Positions 14,206 to 22,394 of a DNA stretch of 53,666 bases are shown here, one piece after another (the stretch's first letter is position 1; each line of letters begins with the position of its first letter). Origin of the DNA: Acidobacteriota bacterium. Its GTDB lineage: Bacteria > Acidobacteriota > Terriglobia > Terriglobales > Acidobacteriaceae. Below the pieces are notes generated by a model. It did no database searches and was not told where the DNA came from. It saw only the letters and a program-made list of their open reading frames with translations. Location: contig JAFDVW010000031.1 in NCBI GenBank assembly GCA_018268755.1, positions 1-53,666 on the forward strand, given 5' to 3'. The position numbers and the translations under genes are program-made.

Positions 14206-15918
14206 ATGCTTGACCTCAATGCATACACCTGTTTAGGGGCCGCACTACGCGACGCGCTGGAGCGTTGGCCGAATGAAACCTGTCTGATCGAGGCCGACCG
14301 CGAGCGGGAGAAGACGCGGCTTACCTATTCCGACTTCAAGGAAGTGGCGCTGCCCCTGACGCGGGCCTTGCAGGACGCCTATTTTGCGCCCGAGGACCGG
14401 GCCGCCATCATCATGACCAATCAGTCCAAGTGGCTGATCTCGGCCTATGCCATTTTCTATTGCGGCGGGGTCGTGGTCCCGCTGGATTACAAGCTGACCG
14501 CCCTGGAGCAACTGCAGCTGCTGGCCCATTCCAAGGCCAAGGTCCTGATTGTCGAGTACTACCTGTGGCGGGCCATGATGCAAGCGCCCGAGTTCAAAAA
14601 ACACGCGGTGAAAACCGTCCTGGTGACGGAAGCGCCGCCGGGGGCGGACCTGGCGGGAGCCTTCCGCTGGGAGGATTTCCGGCGTAAGGGCGATCCCGCG
14701 TTTGTTTCCCGCAATCGGGAAGATGTGGCCTGCATCGTGTATTCCTCAGGCACGGGCGGCCGGCCCAAGGGCTGCGTGCTGACCCATGAAGTGTATCTCG
14801 AGCAGTGCAAGGCGCTGACAGCTTGGTATCCCTTCTGGCCGGGGGTGCGCTACCTGAGCATTCTGCCCACGAACCACGCCATTGATTTCATGGTTGGGTT
14901 TCTCGGACCGTTCGTGTGTGGGGCCTGCGTGGTGCATCTGCGCACCTTGCGGCCAGAATTCGTGCGCGACGCCTTCGTGCGCTACAAGATCACCTACGTA
15001 GCGCTGGTCCCCATGATCGTGAAGAACCTGGAGAAGGGGCTGCGGGCAAAGTTTGCGGAACTCTCCGCCCCCAAGCGCTGGGTGCTGAATGCCATGATCG
15101 CGCTGAATAAGTTGCTGGTCGGGGGGAGGCCGAATGTGGAACTGAGCCGCAAGCTGCTGCCGCAGGTACATGCCGCGTTTGGTGGCGAGCTGCTGGCGCT
15201 GATTACCGGCGGGGCCTTCATTGAGCCTTCCACCATGCAGTTTTTCTTCGATCTGGGGATTCCAGTGGTCAACGGTTATGGGCTGACTGAGGCGGGAACG
15301 GCGCTCACCTTGAATGACCTGAAGCCCTTCCGCGCCGATACGGTCGGCAAGCCGCTGCCGGGCGTGGAGCTGCGCATTCTGAATCCGGATGGCGATGGCA
15401 TTGGAGAAGTGGCGGCGCGCAGCAAGACGCTGATGTCTTACTACCTGGACGATCCCGAGCTGACGGCGGAAACCATCGTCGATGGCTGGCTGCTGACCGG
15501 CGACCTGGGTCGCTTTGAGTCGCATGGTCACCTGCAGCTCTTCGGGCGGAAGAAGAACATGATCGTCACCGCCGGCGGGAAGAACATTTATCCCGAAGAC
15601 ATTGAGACCGTTTTTGACGGACTGCCGGTGAAGGAATATTGCGTGTTCGCCGCGAACTACATCTGGCCGGCCAAGGAACTGGGAAGCGAGGCGCTGGTGA
15701 TGGCCATTCGCCTGGAGCAGAACCAGGAGTTCACGGAAGCCCTGAAAGAAGATTTGCTGGCCCGCAATCGCAAGCTGCCTGACTTCAAGCGGGTGGGCGG
15801 CTACCTGATATGGGACAAGGATTTTCCCCGTACCGCCTCCATGAAGATCAAGCGCAATGAGTTGGCGGCGCAGATCGGCGGCAACCGCGAGCGGGCGCAG
15901 GCGGTGGTTTCGCTGTGA
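14206..15918 (+). CDS. AMP-binding acyl ligase, second copy
   Basis: A 570-residue adenylate-forming ligase, distinct in sequence from the one at 11256. Motifs: YSSGTGGRPKG (residues 179-189), NGYGLTEAGTALT, GWLLTGDLGRFE, a KNMIVTAGGKNIYPEDIE hinge region, and the C-terminal catalytic Lys in TASMKIKRN. The phosphate loop has Gly where Thr or Ser usually follows GT (SGTGG). Long-chain or fatty acyl-AMP ligase activity is likely. The 100 nt upstream contain no other gene and could hold an internal promoter. The stop overlaps the next GTG start. Confidence 0.87.
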   Translation: MLDLNAYTCLGAALRDALERWPNETCLIEADREREKTRLTYSDFKEVALPLTRALQDAYFAPEDRAAIIMTNQSKWLISAYAIFYCGGVVVPLDYKLTALEQLQLLAHSKAKVLIVEYYLWRAMMQAPEFKKHAVKTVLVTEAPPGADLAGAFRWEDFRRKGDPAFVSRNREDVACIVYSSGTGGRPKGCVLTHEVYLEQCKALTAWYPFWPGVRYLSILPTNHAIDFMVGFLGPFVCGACVVHLRTLRPEFVRDAFVRYKITYVALVPMIVKNLEKGLRAKFAELSAPKRWVLNAMIALNKLLVGGRPNVELSRKLLPQVHAAFGGELLALITGGAFIEPSTMQFFFDLGIPVVNGYGLTEAGTALTLNDLKPFRADTVGKPLPGVELRILNPDGDGIGEVAARSKTLMSYYLDDPELTAETIVDGWLLTGDLGRFESHGHLQLFGRKKNMIVTAGGKNIYPEDIETVFDGLPVKEYCVFAANYIWPAKELGSEALVMAIRLEQNQEFTEALKEDLLARNRKLPDFKRVGGYLIWDKDFPRTASMKIKRNELAAQIGGNRERAQAVVSL

Positions 15919-16817
15919 ACGGAACCTACGTGGCCATAGTGAACCCGGCCGCGGGCGGCGGGCGCTGCCGCAAGCTGGTGGGGCCGGCGCTGGAAAAATT
16001 GCGGGCTGGAGGCTTGCAGATTGAGGTCGCCGAGACCAGCGCGCCCGAACAGGCCACCAGAATCGCCCGCGATTTCTACGGGCGGGGATATCGCCGATTC
16101 ATCGCCGTGGGTGGCGATGGCACCTCCTACGAAGTAGTCAATGGACTTTTTCCCGGGGCGCAAGCCGGGGAAGCTCCGACTTTAGGGTTTCTTCCTCTGG
16201 GTACGGGCAATTCTTTTCTGCGCGACTTCAGCGACCAGGGCGTCGACTTCGCCATGGAAGCCCTGCTGGCCGGGCGCTCGCAGCCCTGCGATGTGCTGCG
16301 CATGCGGCACAAAGAGGGCGTCCTGCACTACATCAACCTGCTCAGCGTGGGCTTCGCAGCCGACGTGAATATTCTGCGGGCGCGTACCTTCAGTGGATGG
16401 GGCGAACTGGGCTACCAGATTGCCATCTTCACCTGCCTGGCCCGTCTGCGCCGCCGGCCGTTTCCCCTGCGCGTCGATGGGGAAGCGGAAGCGGACCGGC
16501 GGCGCTGCCTGTTTCTGACCTTCAACAACAGCAAATTCACCGGCGGCACCATGAAGATCGCGCCCCTGGCCACAATCCACGATGGGTTGATCGAATATGT
16601 GCGCTGGGGACCCATTGGGCGCATCGGCCTGGTGCGAAATCTGCCCACGCTTTACGACGGGAGCCACATCGAGCATCCTCTGGCGGAACGGCGGGCGGCG
16701 CGGCGCATCGATTTTGAACTGGATGCGCCGGTGGACGTGATGGTGGACGGGGAAGCGCTGACCCTGCATTGCCAAACTTTGGACGTGCTGCCGGCCGCGC
16801 TGAACGTCGTGGTATAA
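15915..16817 (+). CDS. Diacylglycerol kinase-family lipid kinase
   Basis: A 300-residue protein of the DAGK/YegS/sphingosine kinase superfamily. The nucleotide-binding motif VGGDGT is at residues 65-70, and LPLGTGNSFLRDF lies near 95-107, with the usual C-terminal beta-rich lobe. It would phosphorylate a lipid alcohol such as diacylglycerol, alkylglycerol or another neutral lipid. GTG start, overlapping the previous stop (GTGA). Its coupling to an acyl ligase supports a role as the last or first phosphorylation in the lipid pathway of this cluster. The substrate is not readable. Confidence 0.87.
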   Translation: MNGTYVAIVNPAAGGGRCRKLVGPALEKLRAGGLQIEVAETSAPEQATRIARDFYGRGYRRFIAVGGDGTSYEVVNGLFPGAQAGEAPTLGFLPLGTGNSFLRDFSDQGVDFAMEALLAGRSQPCDVLRMRHKEGVLHYINLLSVGFAADVNILRARTFSGWGELGYQIAIFTCLARLRRRPFPLRVDGEAEADRRRCLFLTFNNSKFTGGTMKIAPLATIHDGLIEYVRWGPIGRIGLVRNLPTLYDGSHIEHPLAERRAARRIDFELDAPVDVMVDGEALTLHCQTLDVLPAALNVVV

Positions 16818-16824
16818 ACCTTCC

Positions 16825-17235
16825 ATGTCCGCAAAGAACGGCGAAGCGCCCGTGCCGCCCAAATCCGCGTTGTTGCGCAAATTGCTTACGGCGGTGCTGG
16901 TGGTCGCCGCCTTTTTTGGCGCCTATTCCCTGGGCAAGCTCAAGCGCAAAAGCCGGCTGGATAACTTTGCCAAATGTCTGGCGGCCAAGCCGGTGAAGAT
17001 GTATGGCGCTTACTGGTGTCCGCATTGCGCGGAACAGAAGGAATTATTTGGCTCGTCGTTTAAGTTCATTCCGTATACCGAGTGCGGCGTGCCGGGTTCG
17101 CGTGAGGAATCACCGGCCTGCAAGCTGGCGGGCATCAAGAATTTTCCCACCTGGGAGTTTCCCAGCGGCGAGCGCAAGGAAGGCAAGCTTTCTTTTCAGG
17201 TCCTGAGCGAGAAGAGCACATGTCCGCTGCCCTGA
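16825..17235 (+). CDS. Membrane-anchored thioredoxin-like partner of VKOR
   Basis: A 136-residue protein. A transmembrane helix (about residues 17-37) is followed by a thioredoxin-like domain with the redox motif YWCPHC (C65, C68) and a cis-proline motif FPTW (P108). Two further cysteines (C87 and C99) are in the positions seen in the thioredoxin domain fused to cyanobacterial VKOR. It should sit outside the cytoplasmic membrane and hand disulfides to folding proteins, being reoxidised by the VKOR encoded next. The two reading frames overlap by 16 nt, so this is a split form of the VKOR-Trx fusion. Confidence 0.85.
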   Translation: MSAKNGEAPVPPKSALLRKLLTAVLVVAAFFGAYSLGKLKRKSRLDNFAKCLAAKPVKMYGAYWCPHCAEQKELFGSSFKFIPYTECGVPGSREESPACKLAGIKNFPTWEFPSGERKEGKLSFQVLSEKSTCPLP

Positions 17236-17669
17236 GCCCGCGGGCGCGCCAGTTATGTGCCGCCATTGCCGCGCTGGCGGCGGGCGGAATCGCCGTCTCC
17301 GCCCTGTCCCTGCGCCATCACTATGCGACTTCGGCCACTTCTTTCTGCACCTTTGGCGAGAGCTTCAACTGCGATCTGGTGAACCGCAGCGAGTATTCGA
17401 CATTTCTCGGGGTGCCGGTGGCGTTGCTGGGAGTTCTGGGGTACGCCGCCATCCTGTGGCTGGCCACCGGCTACCGCCGCAATCCGGATGCGTCCGCTTT
17501 ACTCTTGATCGCTTCGCTGGCCGGGCTGGGATTTGCCCTCTACCTCACCTACATCGAAGCCTATGTGCTGCTGGCCTGGTGCATATTGTGTCTTTCGTCG
17601 CTGGCGGCGATCACGGGCATCACCGTAATCTCCGCCTGGCTGTGGCGCACCCAGCGAAAAGCAAACTAA
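17220..17669 (+). CDS. Vitamin K epoxide reductase-family disulfide catalyst
   Basis: A 149-residue membrane protein with four predicted helices. The loop cysteine pair (C43, C51), the conserved NRSEYSTFLGVP stretch and the quinone-side CxxC (C121, C124 in WCILC) define bacterial VKOR. It replaces DsbB, passing electrons from the thioredoxin-like partner to quinone. It begins inside the partner's coding sequence. The hairpin at 17673 ends the unit. Confidence 0.9.
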   Translation: MSAALSPRARQLCAAIAALAAGGIAVSALSLRHHYATSATSFCTFGESFNCDLVNRSEYSTFLGVPVALLGVLGYAAILWLATGYRRNPDASALLLIASLAGLGFALYLTYIEAYVLLAWCILCLSSLAAITGITVISAWLWRTQRKAN

Positions 17670-17672
17670 AAG

Positions 17673-17701
17673 AGCACGGCCCCCAGGGCGGGGGCTGTGC
17701 T
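17673..17701. terminator. Hairpin between convergent genes
   Basis: AGCACGGCCCCC pairs with GGGGGCTGTGCT. Read on the minus strand it is followed by CTTTTAG, so it suits the minus-strand gene at 17726. It may also stop plus-strand VKOR transcription. Confidence 0.6.
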
Positions 17702-17725
17702 GACTGCCCGAGAGTGGGATGAGGC

Positions 17726-18145
17726 TTACCAGACGGGGTTGCCGTCCTTGTCGCGGAACGCAAAAACATCGTTGCCGCGCTTGATTTCTCGGGCAAGGAT
17801 CGTATCCACTCCTTCGAACTTGACTTTGGAGCCGGTCACTTCCACTTCGTCGCCCTTGGCGAAGCTGAAGCCATAATCTTTCATGAACTTCACGGTCGTG
17901 ATATGCACCTCAATGGTGCTGCCATCAGCCACCTTGAGGAGGAAGTGTTCGCCCAGGCTACCGCTTATCGGGCAGTGGCGTTCCCGCACCTCCTGCACCA
18001 CTCCTTTGAAAACCGCTTCCGTGGCCTTGTTGTATTTCGGTACTGCGGAGTTGTCCGCAGCGTTCTGTTGCGTCCATGCGGGCCCCGTCATCACTGCGAA
18101 CAGCAGCGCAATGCCAATCATCCAGCCTTTGCAGATCGCTTTCAT
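17726..18145 (-). CDS. Small exported protein, OB-fold-like
   Basis: A 139-residue protein. The start is the ATG at 18145, directly behind GGAGGAGG and followed by a signal peptide (residues 1-24, basic start then a hydrophobic core). The longer in-frame version would place this signal internally. The mature part has an alternating beta pattern (FKGVVQEV, FLLKVADGSTIEVHI, KGDEVEVTGSK) like small OB-fold proteins, with one Cys. A terminal GNPVW is present. No named family or function can be given. Periplasmic location is inferred. Confidence 0.65.
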   Translation of the reverse strand: MKAICKGWMIGIALLFAVMTGPAWTQQNAADNSAVPKYNKATEAVFKGVVQEVRERHCPISGSLGEHFLLKVADGSTIEVHITTVKFMKDYGFSFAKGDEVEVTGSKVKFEGVDTILAREIKRGNDVFAFRDKDGNPVW

Positions 18146-18282
18146 GGTCGCAGCCTCCTCCTCCCCAGCCCAGCTTCCGACCGGTTCTAGGCAGATTATG
18201 AGACGAAGGGGCCTTCTCGCCTGTGACGGCAATCACGAAACGGTGTGAGCGGGGGCGCAGGGATGACTCCAGGAAAAGAAAA

Positions 18283-18305
18283 GCCCGGGCCCCTGGGGCC
18301 CGGGC
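18283..18305 (-). terminator. Intrinsic terminator of the phosphofructokinase gene
   Basis: A nearly perfect palindrome of GCCCGGGCCCC and GGGGCCCGGGC. On the minus strand it is followed by TTTTCTTTTCC. It lies 20 nt past the stop codon of the gene at 18325. Confidence 0.85.
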
Positions 18306-18324
18306 GGGATGGTGGCGATGGGAA

Positions 18325-19389
18325 CTACTCCGCAGGGCTGGACTGTTCCAGGATGCCCGAGGCAACTTTGATCATCTCCTGGTCCACGGTGCGATTCTTG
18401 GCGATGGCGTCAGCCAAGGGCACGGAGGTAATCTTGTTGCCGCGAATGGCCGCCATGCAGCCGAAATCGCCGTGGTGCACCATGTCAATCGCACCCAGGC
18501 CGTAGCGAGTGGCGAGCACGCGGTCGAAGGCGCTGGGAGAGCCGCCCCGTTGAATGTGGCCAAGCACCACGGTGCGGGTCTCAAAGCCGGTACGGCGCTC
18601 GATTTCGCGGGCCAGGCTGTTGCCTACGCCGCCCAAGCGGGCATGACCAAATTCATCTTTACCCAGGTCAGCCAGGACCGGCGCGCCGTGCTGCGGGTCG
18701 ACGTCGGCGGAGAACTTGGCGCCTTCGGCGACCACCACGATGCTGAAGTAGCGTCCCCGGCCATGGCGGGTCTTGATGGTTTCCGCCACATTGTCGATGT
18801 CAAAGGGGGACTCCGGGATCAGAATCACGTCCGCCCCGCCGGCCACGCCGCTGTACAGGGCGATCCAGCCTGCGTCTCGTCCCATCACTTCCACCACCAT
18901 GACGCGGTTGTGCGCCTCGGCGGTGGTGTGAACGCGGTCAATGGCCTCGGTGGCGATGTTGACCGCGGTGTCGAAGCCGAAGGTGAAGTCGGTGCCCGCC
19001 AGATCGTTGTCGATGGTCTTGGGCACGCCAATTACTTTCAGGCCTTTCTCATGCAGCTTTTGTGCGACGGAGAGGGTATCGTCGCCGCCGATCGCGATCA
19101 GGGCGTCGAGATTGTTGGCTTTGAAGGAATTGATGCATTTATCCAGACCGTCCGGACGTTTCGAGGGGTTGGTGCGGGAGGTGCGCAGGATAGTGCCGCC
19201 GCGAGGCAAAATGCCGGCCACGGCTGCGAGATCGAGCGGGATGCTCTGATTTTCGATCAAGCCCCGCCATCCCTCCAGAAAACCCACAAACTCATCTTTG
19301 TAGTGAAAAATGCCCTTACGCACAACCGCGCGGATGACGGCATTCAGACCCGGGCAATCGCCTCCGCCGGTGAGCATTCCAACTTTCAT
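18325..19389 (-). CDS. pfkA: 6-phosphofructokinase, pyrophosphate-type motifs
   Basis: A 354-residue enzyme that phosphorylates fructose 6-phosphate at C1. MLTGGGDCPGLN marks the N-terminal phosphate loop. The donor-site motifs read GGDDT (101-105) and PKTIDND (123-129). ATP-dependent enzymes of the E. coli type have GGDG and PGTIDND, while the Asp/Lys pair seen here is the established mark of pyrophosphate-dependent phosphofructokinases. The enzyme may therefore use PPi and run reversibly. MGRDAGW and LGHIQRGGSPSAFDR are conserved. Ribosome binding site GAGGAG. The gene is divergent from cstA. Confidence 0.92.
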   Translation of the reverse strand: MKVGMLTGGGDCPGLNAVIRAVVRKGIFHYKDEFVGFLEGWRGLIENQSIPLDLAAVAGILPRGGTILRTSRTNPSKRPDGLDKCINSFKANNLDALIAIGGDDTLSVAQKLHEKGLKVIGVPKTIDNDLAGTDFTFGFDTAVNIATEAIDRVHTTAEAHNRVMVVEVMGRDAGWIALYSGVAGGADVILIPESPFDIDNVAETIKTRHGRGRYFSIVVVAEGAKFSADVDPQHGAPVLADLGKDEFGHARLGGVGNSLAREIERRTGFETRTVVLGHIQRGGSPSAFDRVLATRYGLGAIDMVHHGDFGCMAAIRGNKITSVPLADAIAKNRTVDQEMIKVASGILEQSSPAE

Positions 19390-19622
19390 TTCTTGCTCCT
19401 CAATAGAAGGTAGGTAGTGTTCTTCCGTCCTCTGGACTTACCAGGAAACAACGGTCGCCGGGGCCGACCACAATGGCGACATTGCAGTGAAGGCGGAAGC
19501 TTCACTTTATCACTAAACGCCTGCGGGTTGGGCGTGGCGTTGAGGAAAATTCCTCCTGCAAAGGGAGCCTTTCTTGGGAATTGCGGGGAGGGGAAAGAAT
19601 TGTCCACAATGGGCGGACGCTT
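19390..19622. promoter_or_regulatory. Divergent control region, pfkA/cstA
   Basis: This 233-nt stretch separates two divergent genes. It contains two inverted repeats: CAATG-4-CATTG (19471-19484) and GTGAAG-7-CTTCAC (19487-19505), only 2 nt apart. TTGCAG inside the first, with TTTATC about 18 nt further on, is a weak plus-strand promoter candidate. Regulator binding is inference. Confidence 0.35.
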
Positions 19623-21656
19623 ATGACAAAACTTTTGCGTTTTGCAGTGTGGCTGGCAGTGGCTGCGGCTGGCGCTATGGCGGTGGCCACCATTGCTTTG
19701 CATCGTGGAGAAGAGATCAACGCCATGTGGCTGGTGGTCGCGGCGGTGTGCACCTATGCCGTGGGCTATCGCTTCTATAGCAAGTTCATCGCCACCAAGG
19801 TATTGCTGCTTGACGCCACCCGGGCTACGCCGGCCGAACGCCTCGACAATGGGCGTGACTTTGTCCCCACCAACAAGTGGGTGGTCTTCGGGCACCACTT
19901 CGCGGCCATCGCCGGACCAGGCCCTCTGGTGGGTCCGGTGCTGGCGGCACAGTTCGGCTATCTCCCGGGCACGCTGTGGATCCTGGCCGGTGCGGTGCTG
20001 GGCGGCTGCGTCCAGGATTTCGTGGTCTTGTTGTTTTCGGTGCGGCGCGATGGGAAATCGCTCACCGAGATGGCGCGCGAAGAGATCGGCAAACTGGGCG
20101 GCTTCGTGGCCTATGTCGCTGTGATCTGCATAATCGTCATTCTGCTCGGGGCCTGCGCGCTGGTGGTGGTGAACGCGCTGAAGGCGAGCCCGTGGGGGAC
20201 CTTCACCATCGCCATGACCATTCCCATCGCGTTGCTGATGGGGGTGTATCTGCGGCGGCTGCGCCCGGGGAAAGTGCTGGAAACATCGCTATTGGGCTTT
20301 GTACTGGTGGTGTTGGCGATTCTGGGCGGGCAGTGGGTGGCGCACCATCCCAGCCTGGGCGCGATGTTTACCTTCACTGCGCCGACCTTGGCCGTGCTCA
20401 TCATCCTGTACGGATTCACCGCTTCGGCGTTGCCGGTGTGGTTGTTGCTGGCGCCGCGCGATTATCTGAGTACCTTCGTCAAGCTGGGGACCATCGCCAT
20501 GCTGGCGGCGGGCATTTTGCTCATGCGGCCGACCCTGCACATGCCGCCGCTGACCCGCTTTATCGATGGCAGCGGACCGGTTTTCGCCGGCACGATTTTT
20601 CCCTTTGCGTTCATCACCATTGCCTGCGGCGCGATCAGCGGATTTCATGCTCTGATCTCCAGCGGCACCACTCCCAAACTCATCCGGAGGGAAACCGAGT
20701 CGCGCATGGTGGGCTATGGCGCCATGCTGGCTGAATCCATGGTGGCGGTCATGGCGATGATCGCGGCCTGTGTGCTGCAACCGGGGGTTTACTTTGCGAT
20801 TAATAGCCCGGCGGGGATCGTCGGGCAGGCCCCGGAGGCCGCCGCTACCGTCATCAGTAATTGGGGATTTCCCGTTACCGCAAACGAGATGCAGGCCTTG
20901 GCCCAAGCGGTGGGCGAGCACACGCTTTTCAACCGCATCGGGGGCGCGCCGGCTTTTGCCGTGGGTATGGCCCACATTTTTTCCCGTAGCCTGGGGGGGC
21001 AGGCGGTGATGGGCCTGTGGTACCACTTCGCCATCATGTTTGAGGCGCTGTTTATTCTGACCGTGCTCGACGCCGGCACGCGGGTGGGCCGCTTCATGCT
21101 GCAGGATGCTTTCGGGCATATCTGGAAGCCGCTGGGAAGAACCAGCTGGTATCCCTCGATCCTGGCTACCAGCGCCTTAATGGTGCTGGGTTGGGGATAT
21201 TTCCTGTGGCAAGGAGTGCGGGATCCCCTGGGTGGTATTAATTCCCTGTGGCCGCTGTTTGGCATTTCCAATCAGCTGCTGGCCACGGTGGCATTGTGCG
21301 TGGCCACCACCATCCTCATCAAGATGGGCAAGGCCCGCTATGCTCCCGTGACTTTGTTGCCGCTGCTTTGGCTGGTGACGGTGACCTTTACCGCCTCCTG
21401 GCACAAGATGTTCAATCCCAACCCCCGCATCGGATTTCTCTCGCATGCCCGGCAACTGATGGCTACGGGAGGCAGCCCGCGGGTCATCTTCAATGATCGC
21501 CTGGACGCGGTCGTGACCGGGTTCCTCATTGTTCTGGTGGGTCTGGTTTTGCTGGATTCCGCATGGAACTGGATTGGCATTCTGTCGAGACGCAGACCGG
21601 CGGGCGTGAAAGAGGCGGCCTACGTGCCCTCGGTCTATGCTCAGGAGGAGAAATGA
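19623..21656 (+). CDS. cstA: CstA-family pyruvate/peptide transporter
   Basis: About 677 residues with many hydrophobic helices, close to the 701 of E. coli CstA. Typical stretches include the N-terminal HHFAAIAGPGPLVGPVLAAQ (loop with substrate/cation site), GCVQDFVVL, and GFHALISSGTTPKLI. The family was named for carbon starvation and peptide use; E. coli members are shown to import pyruvate. I chose the ATG at 19623; an upstream TTG at 19581 is unlikely. Directly coupled to a YbdD-type gene, the standard partner. Confidence 0.9.
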   Translation: MTKLLRFAVWLAVAAAGAMAVATIALHRGEEINAMWLVVAAVCTYAVGYRFYSKFIATKVLLLDATRATPAERLDNGRDFVPTNKWVVFGHHFAAIAGPGPLVGPVLAAQFGYLPGTLWILAGAVLGGCVQDFVVLLFSVRRDGKSLTEMAREEIGKLGGFVAYVAVICIIVILLGACALVVVNALKASPWGTFTIAMTIPIALLMGVYLRRLRPGKVLETSLLGFVLVVLAILGGQWVAHHPSLGAMFTFTAPTLAVLIILYGFTASALPVWLLLAPRDYLSTFVKLGTIAMLAAGILLMRPTLHMPPLTRFIDGSGPVFAGTIFPFAFITIACGAISGFHALISSGTTPKLIRRETESRMVGYGAMLAESMVAVMAMIAACVLQPGVYFAINSPAGIVGQAPEAAATVISNWGFPVTANEMQALAQAVGEHTLFNRIGGAPAFAVGMAHIFSRSLGGQAVMGLWYHFAIMFEALFILTVLDAGTRVGRFMLQDAFGHIWKPLGRTSWYPSILATSALMVLGWGYFLWQGVRDPLGGINSLWPLFGISNQLLATVALCVATTILIKMGKARYAPVTLLPLLWLVTVTFTASWHKMFNPNPRIGFLSHARQLMATGGSPRVIFNDRLDAVVTGFLIVLVGLVLLDSAWNWIGILSRRRPAGVKEAAYVPSVYAQEEK

Positions 21657-21829
21657 AGCGGCTGTATCGGGCTTGGCAGGTCATGGCGGAGGCATTGCGC
21701 GAGATTTTCGACGAGGCGGCCTACTCGCGTTTCCTGCGGGCGCGCCAGCTGGTTTCTTCCCGCGAGGCCTACGCAGCTTTTTTGCGGGAGCAGGAAACGG
21801 CAAAGGCACGCCGCCCGCGTTGTTGCTGA
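21653..21829 (+). CDS. YbdD/YjiX-family small protein
   Basis: A 58-residue cytoplasmic protein overlapping the cstA stop (ATGA) with a GAGGAG ribosome binding site. The start MKRLYRAWQ and the segment AYSRFLRARQ fit the short YbdD/YjiX (DUF466) family that accompanies CstA/BtsT transporters and is needed for their activity in enterobacteria. The family's usual HHxxxHP region is replaced by RARQLVSSR here, and the tail ends CC, so it is a divergent member. Confidence 0.75.
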   Translation: MKRLYRAWQVMAEALREIFDEAAYSRFLRARQLVSSREAYAAFLREQETAKARRPRCC

Positions 21830-21851
21830 GGTACACTGCAGGCAATATCTT

Positions 21852-22355
21852 ATGCGCGTTCTCGGCATCGACTGCGGCACCGAGTACACCGGATACGGCG
21901 TAGTGGAGTTGTGCCCTGACCAGACCCTGCTGTGCCTGGACTGCGGGGCCATCCGGCTTTCCCCGCGCGAGTCGCTGCCGTTGCGCCTGACCCAGGTATT
22001 TGCCCACCTGGGGTCCCTTATTCAGCAGCACCAGCCCGATGAAGTCGCCATTGAAGACGTGTTTTATGCCGTGAACGCCAAATCGGCGCTGAAGCTGGGA
22101 CAGGTGCGCGGCGTGGCCATGCTGGCGGCCTCCTCCGCCGGTCTGCCGGTCGCGGAATACGCCCCGCTCTCCATTAAGTCCGCCGTCGTGGGCTACGGCC
22201 GGGCGGAGAAGCAGCAGGTGCAGCACATGGTGGCGCGGCTGCTGAATCTGGCGGAGATTCCCGAGCCCTCCGACGCGGCCGATGCCCTGGCCATCGCCAT
22301 CTGCCATTTGCATACCTCCGCCACCCAGGACCGCCTGCGAGTTGCGGCCCGATAA
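21852..22355 (+). CDS. ruvC: Holliday junction resolvase RuvC
   Basis: A 167-residue endonuclease that cuts Holliday junctions together with RuvAB. Catalytic acids are D7 (GIDCGT), E68 (AIEDVF), D141 and D144 (DAADALAIA), matching the D7/E66/D138/D141 set of E. coli. Length is normal. It starts 22 nt after the ybdD-like gene. ruvA and ruvB are not in this window. Confidence 0.95.
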   Translation: MRVLGIDCGTEYTGYGVVELCPDQTLLCLDCGAIRLSPRESLPLRLTQVFAHLGSLIQQHQPDEVAIEDVFYAVNAKSALKLGQVRGVAMLAASSAGLPVAEYAPLSIKSAVVGYGRAEKQQVQHMVARLLNLAEIPEPSDAADALAIAICHLHTSATQDRLRVAAR

Positions 22356-22394
22356 GTCCCATCGCTTCCGGCTTCTTTGGCATAATGGTGGTTC

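Noticed and set aside
18223..19413. Plus-strand open frame of about 400 codons
   Set aside because: Fully antisense to the phosphofructokinase gene, including its terminator; product has no motif.
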